Assembly (NCBI GenBank): GCA_963750195.1
Contig: CAVVPS010000016.1
Span: 558,001 to 622,000, forward strand
Length of the DNA stretch: 64,000 nt
Direction of reading: 5' to 3'
Origin: AP-15 sp963750195
GTDB lineage: Bacteria; Pseudomonadota; Alphaproteobacteria; ATCC43930; CGMCC-115725
Every line of letters begins with the position of its first letter. Position 1 is the first letter of the stretch. This document shows positions 62,903-64,000 of this stretch, piece by piece. The notes under the pieces are model-generated. The model was not told the DNA's origin, did no database searches, and was given only the letters and a program-made list of their open reading frames with translations. A program made the position numbers and the translations under genes.

Positions 62903-63522
62903 GCCGCCGGTAGCGGCGGTTCGGCTGACGCAGCGGGAGACTGCGCCGCATTTTGCTGCGCATCGACGGCGGCAAGCTGCGCCGCGATCTGGTCAGCAGA
63001 CAGGTTAATCGTCTTCTCGTCGCCGGCATGGTCGGTGAAGATCACCGACAAGCCCCTTGGGCTCGCCCGCAACTCGTTTTCAGGGATATTTGCGGCGAAT
63101 TCCTCAGCATAGGAACAGCCGCCGCTGCAAGTGATTTCCTCGCGGCTGATCGGGATAAAGACCTGCGCACGCCCCGCATTGTCACGTGCGGCGTCCCAAT
63201 TGCGTTCGGCCCCATCATAGCTGTCGGAAACATAGAGCTGGTCGGCAGTCTCGCCGGTTTTGCGATCGACGAAGCTGCGCAGGCAATAAAAGTTAGTCCC
63301 CGGAGTGCCGAGATAAGGCGGCGCATGCTGTGCTTTCGGACCGACCAGCGCGATAAACCGTCCCGACAGATGCTCGCGCACTTCTACCGTGGGTACGCGG
63401 CTATTCGGGCTCGGGCCGGCGCCGGGAGTTGCGGACGAGTATCCCGACGAACCCAGCGGGGAGCACGCGCTTAGCGCCACGCCAAAAACGACAGGGAGGA
63501 TGCCTTGCCGGCAGACTGTCAT
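62890..63522 (-). CDS. Lipoprotein of unknown function
   Basis: A 210-residue protein. The signal peptide ends in a lipobox (VVFGVALSAC, lipidated Cys near residue 20). The mature part has a Ser/Pro-rich linker, then VEVREHLSGRFIALVG and conserved CSGGCSYAEEF (two Cys three apart), ending in an Ala/Pro-rich tail. It would be anchored to the inner or outer membrane. Its start overlaps the CoA-transferase stop by one base (TGATG), so the two are translationally coupled. A longer frame upstream is not used. Confidence 0.75.
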   Translation of the reverse strand: MTVCRQGILPVVFGVALSACSPLGSSGYSSATPGAGPSPNSRVPTVEVREHLSGRFIALVGPKAQHAPPYLGTPGTNFYCLRSFVDRKTGETADQLYVSDSYDGAERNWDAARDNAGRAQVFIPISREEITCSGGCSYAEEFAANIPENELRASPRGLSVIFTDHAGDEKTINLSADQIAAQLAAVDAQQNAAQSPAASAEPPLPAAHQP

Positions 63523-64000
63523 CAGCCGCCGAGGATTTCGAGGTTGTCTTCTCCAAGCGACGGCGCTGATTTCGCGAAGGGCGGGCGGATGCCGTCGAAG
63601 GACAGCGGCAGGCCCACCAATGACAACGGTCGGTGTGGGGAGCTCGCCGAGAAACGCTGGATTAGGCCGAGGGCCGCGGTCTGCGCATCTGCGACCACTT
63701 GGTCGACGGTCTGCATCGGGCCGTTCGGGATTCCCGCTGCATCGAGTTGCGCCGCCCAAATCGCGATCGGCTCTGCCGCAAAGATATTTTCGAGGATAGG
63801 GATCAAGCCTTGGCGATTGACCACCCGGTCCTTGTTGGTACGAAAGCGCGGATCCTCGGCGAGGTCGGGGCGGGCGATCGCCGAGCAAAGATGGCGAAAC
63901 AGATTGTCGTTGCCGGCCGCCACCATGATGTATCCGTCCGCCGCCGCAAAGGCTTGATAAGGCACGATCATGTCGACCCCAGATCCCTGGCGCGTCGGGA
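63522..64000 (-). CDS. CaiB/BaiF-type CoA-transferase, C-terminal part
   Basis: Family III CoA-transferase. The frame is open to the window edge, so the start lies outside. MIVPYQAFAAADGYIMVAAGNDNLFRHLCSAIARPDLAEDPRFRTNKDRVVN is the signature; AAQLDAAGIPNGPMQTVDQVVADAQTAA and PLSLVGLPLSFDGI follow. These enzymes move CoA between acids such as formate/oxalate or carnitine derivatives. The catalytic Asp lies upstream, outside the window. Coupled to the lipoprotein gene. Confidence 0.9.
   Translation of the reverse strand, partial: PTRQGSGVDMIVPYQAFAAADGYIMVAAGNDNLFRHLCSAIARPDLAEDPRFRTNKDRVVNRQGLIPILENIFAAEPIAIWAAQLDAAGIPNGPMQTVDQVVADAQTAALGLIQRFSASSPHRPLSLVGLPLSFDGIRPPFAKSAPSLGEDNLEILGG

Noticed and set aside
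1..64000. CRISPR array, rRNA operon, prophage or secretion system
   Set aside because: No regularly spaced repeats, rRNA sequence, phage structural genes or secretion components were recognised. The only tandem repeats are the IS21 ends.

Overview
The window reads as chromosome of a GC-rich, aerobic, metabolically versatile bacterium, most likely an alphaproteobacterium (Hyphomicrobiales or Rhodospirillales grade). The clues are a fused subunit I/III haem-copper oxidase, a COG2984-type orphan binding protein, class III cyclases with TPR tails, many single-gene catabolic enzymes and the kinds of insertion sequences present. The taxonomic placement is inference. No rRNA genes or CRISPR arrays were seen. 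One tRNA-Arg(CCT) was found.

Layout. 0-2.5 kb: end of a cytochrome oxidase gene, a small membrane partner and an LVIVD-repeat protein. 3-8 kb: a frameshifted GMC dehydrogenase with its subunit-3 partner, DNA polymerase IV, and a COG2984 binding protein. 8-22 kb: an accessory catabolic stretch (VOC protein, enolase-superfamily enzyme, three amidohydrolases, HpcH/HpaI aldolase) heavily damaged by mobile DNA. Its centrepiece is a nested insertion. An IS21-family element sits in codon 4 of a BNR-repeat gene, flanked by an 8-bp target duplication. That IS21 element is itself interrupted, exactly in the Walker A codons of istB, by a 2.6-kb serine-recombinase element. IS1380- and IS630-family elements follow.

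23-28 kb: remnants (TPR gene, a partial FAD-oxidase copy, an FG-GAP fragment), a complete FAD-linked oxidase, and an XRE regulator divergent from an acyl-CoA dehydrogenase with a perfect inverted repeat between them. 28-35 kb: class III cyclase with TPRs, radical SAM protein, haloacetate-dehalogenase-like hydrolase, and two broken DUF29 genes, one split by an IS3 remnant. 35-54 kb: a mostly intact stretch. It holds two beta-hydroxyacid dehydrogenases, a siroheme/sulfite (or nitrite) reductase pair, queA, a dioxygenase operon (VOC, 4-hydroxyphenylpyruvate dioxygenase, TauD-type, RidA), LLM and Gfo/Idh oxidoreductases, a glyoxalase II, an SDR-LtaS-like pair, and an SDR to gamma-glutamyltransferase run. 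54-60 kb: a YqjI-like PadR regulator with a His-rich N terminus, an NMT1-type binding protein, and a second scar of GloVer/FG-GAP, FAD-oxidase and xanthine-dehydrogenase fragments ending at the tRNA. 60-64 kb: methyltransferase, a COG4280 membrane protein with a small partner, a lipoprotein and the end of a CaiB-type CoA-transferase.

Two themes stand out. First, single-base frameshifts are concentrated at 3-25 kb and 56-59 kb and almost absent from 35-56 kb, which fits decay of accessory genes better than uniform sequencing error, although sequencing error cannot be excluded from one sequence. Second, the same gene fragments (FAD oxidase, FG-GAP protein) occur at two loci 31 kb apart, which suggests duplication and rearrangement of an ancestral divergent gene pair.
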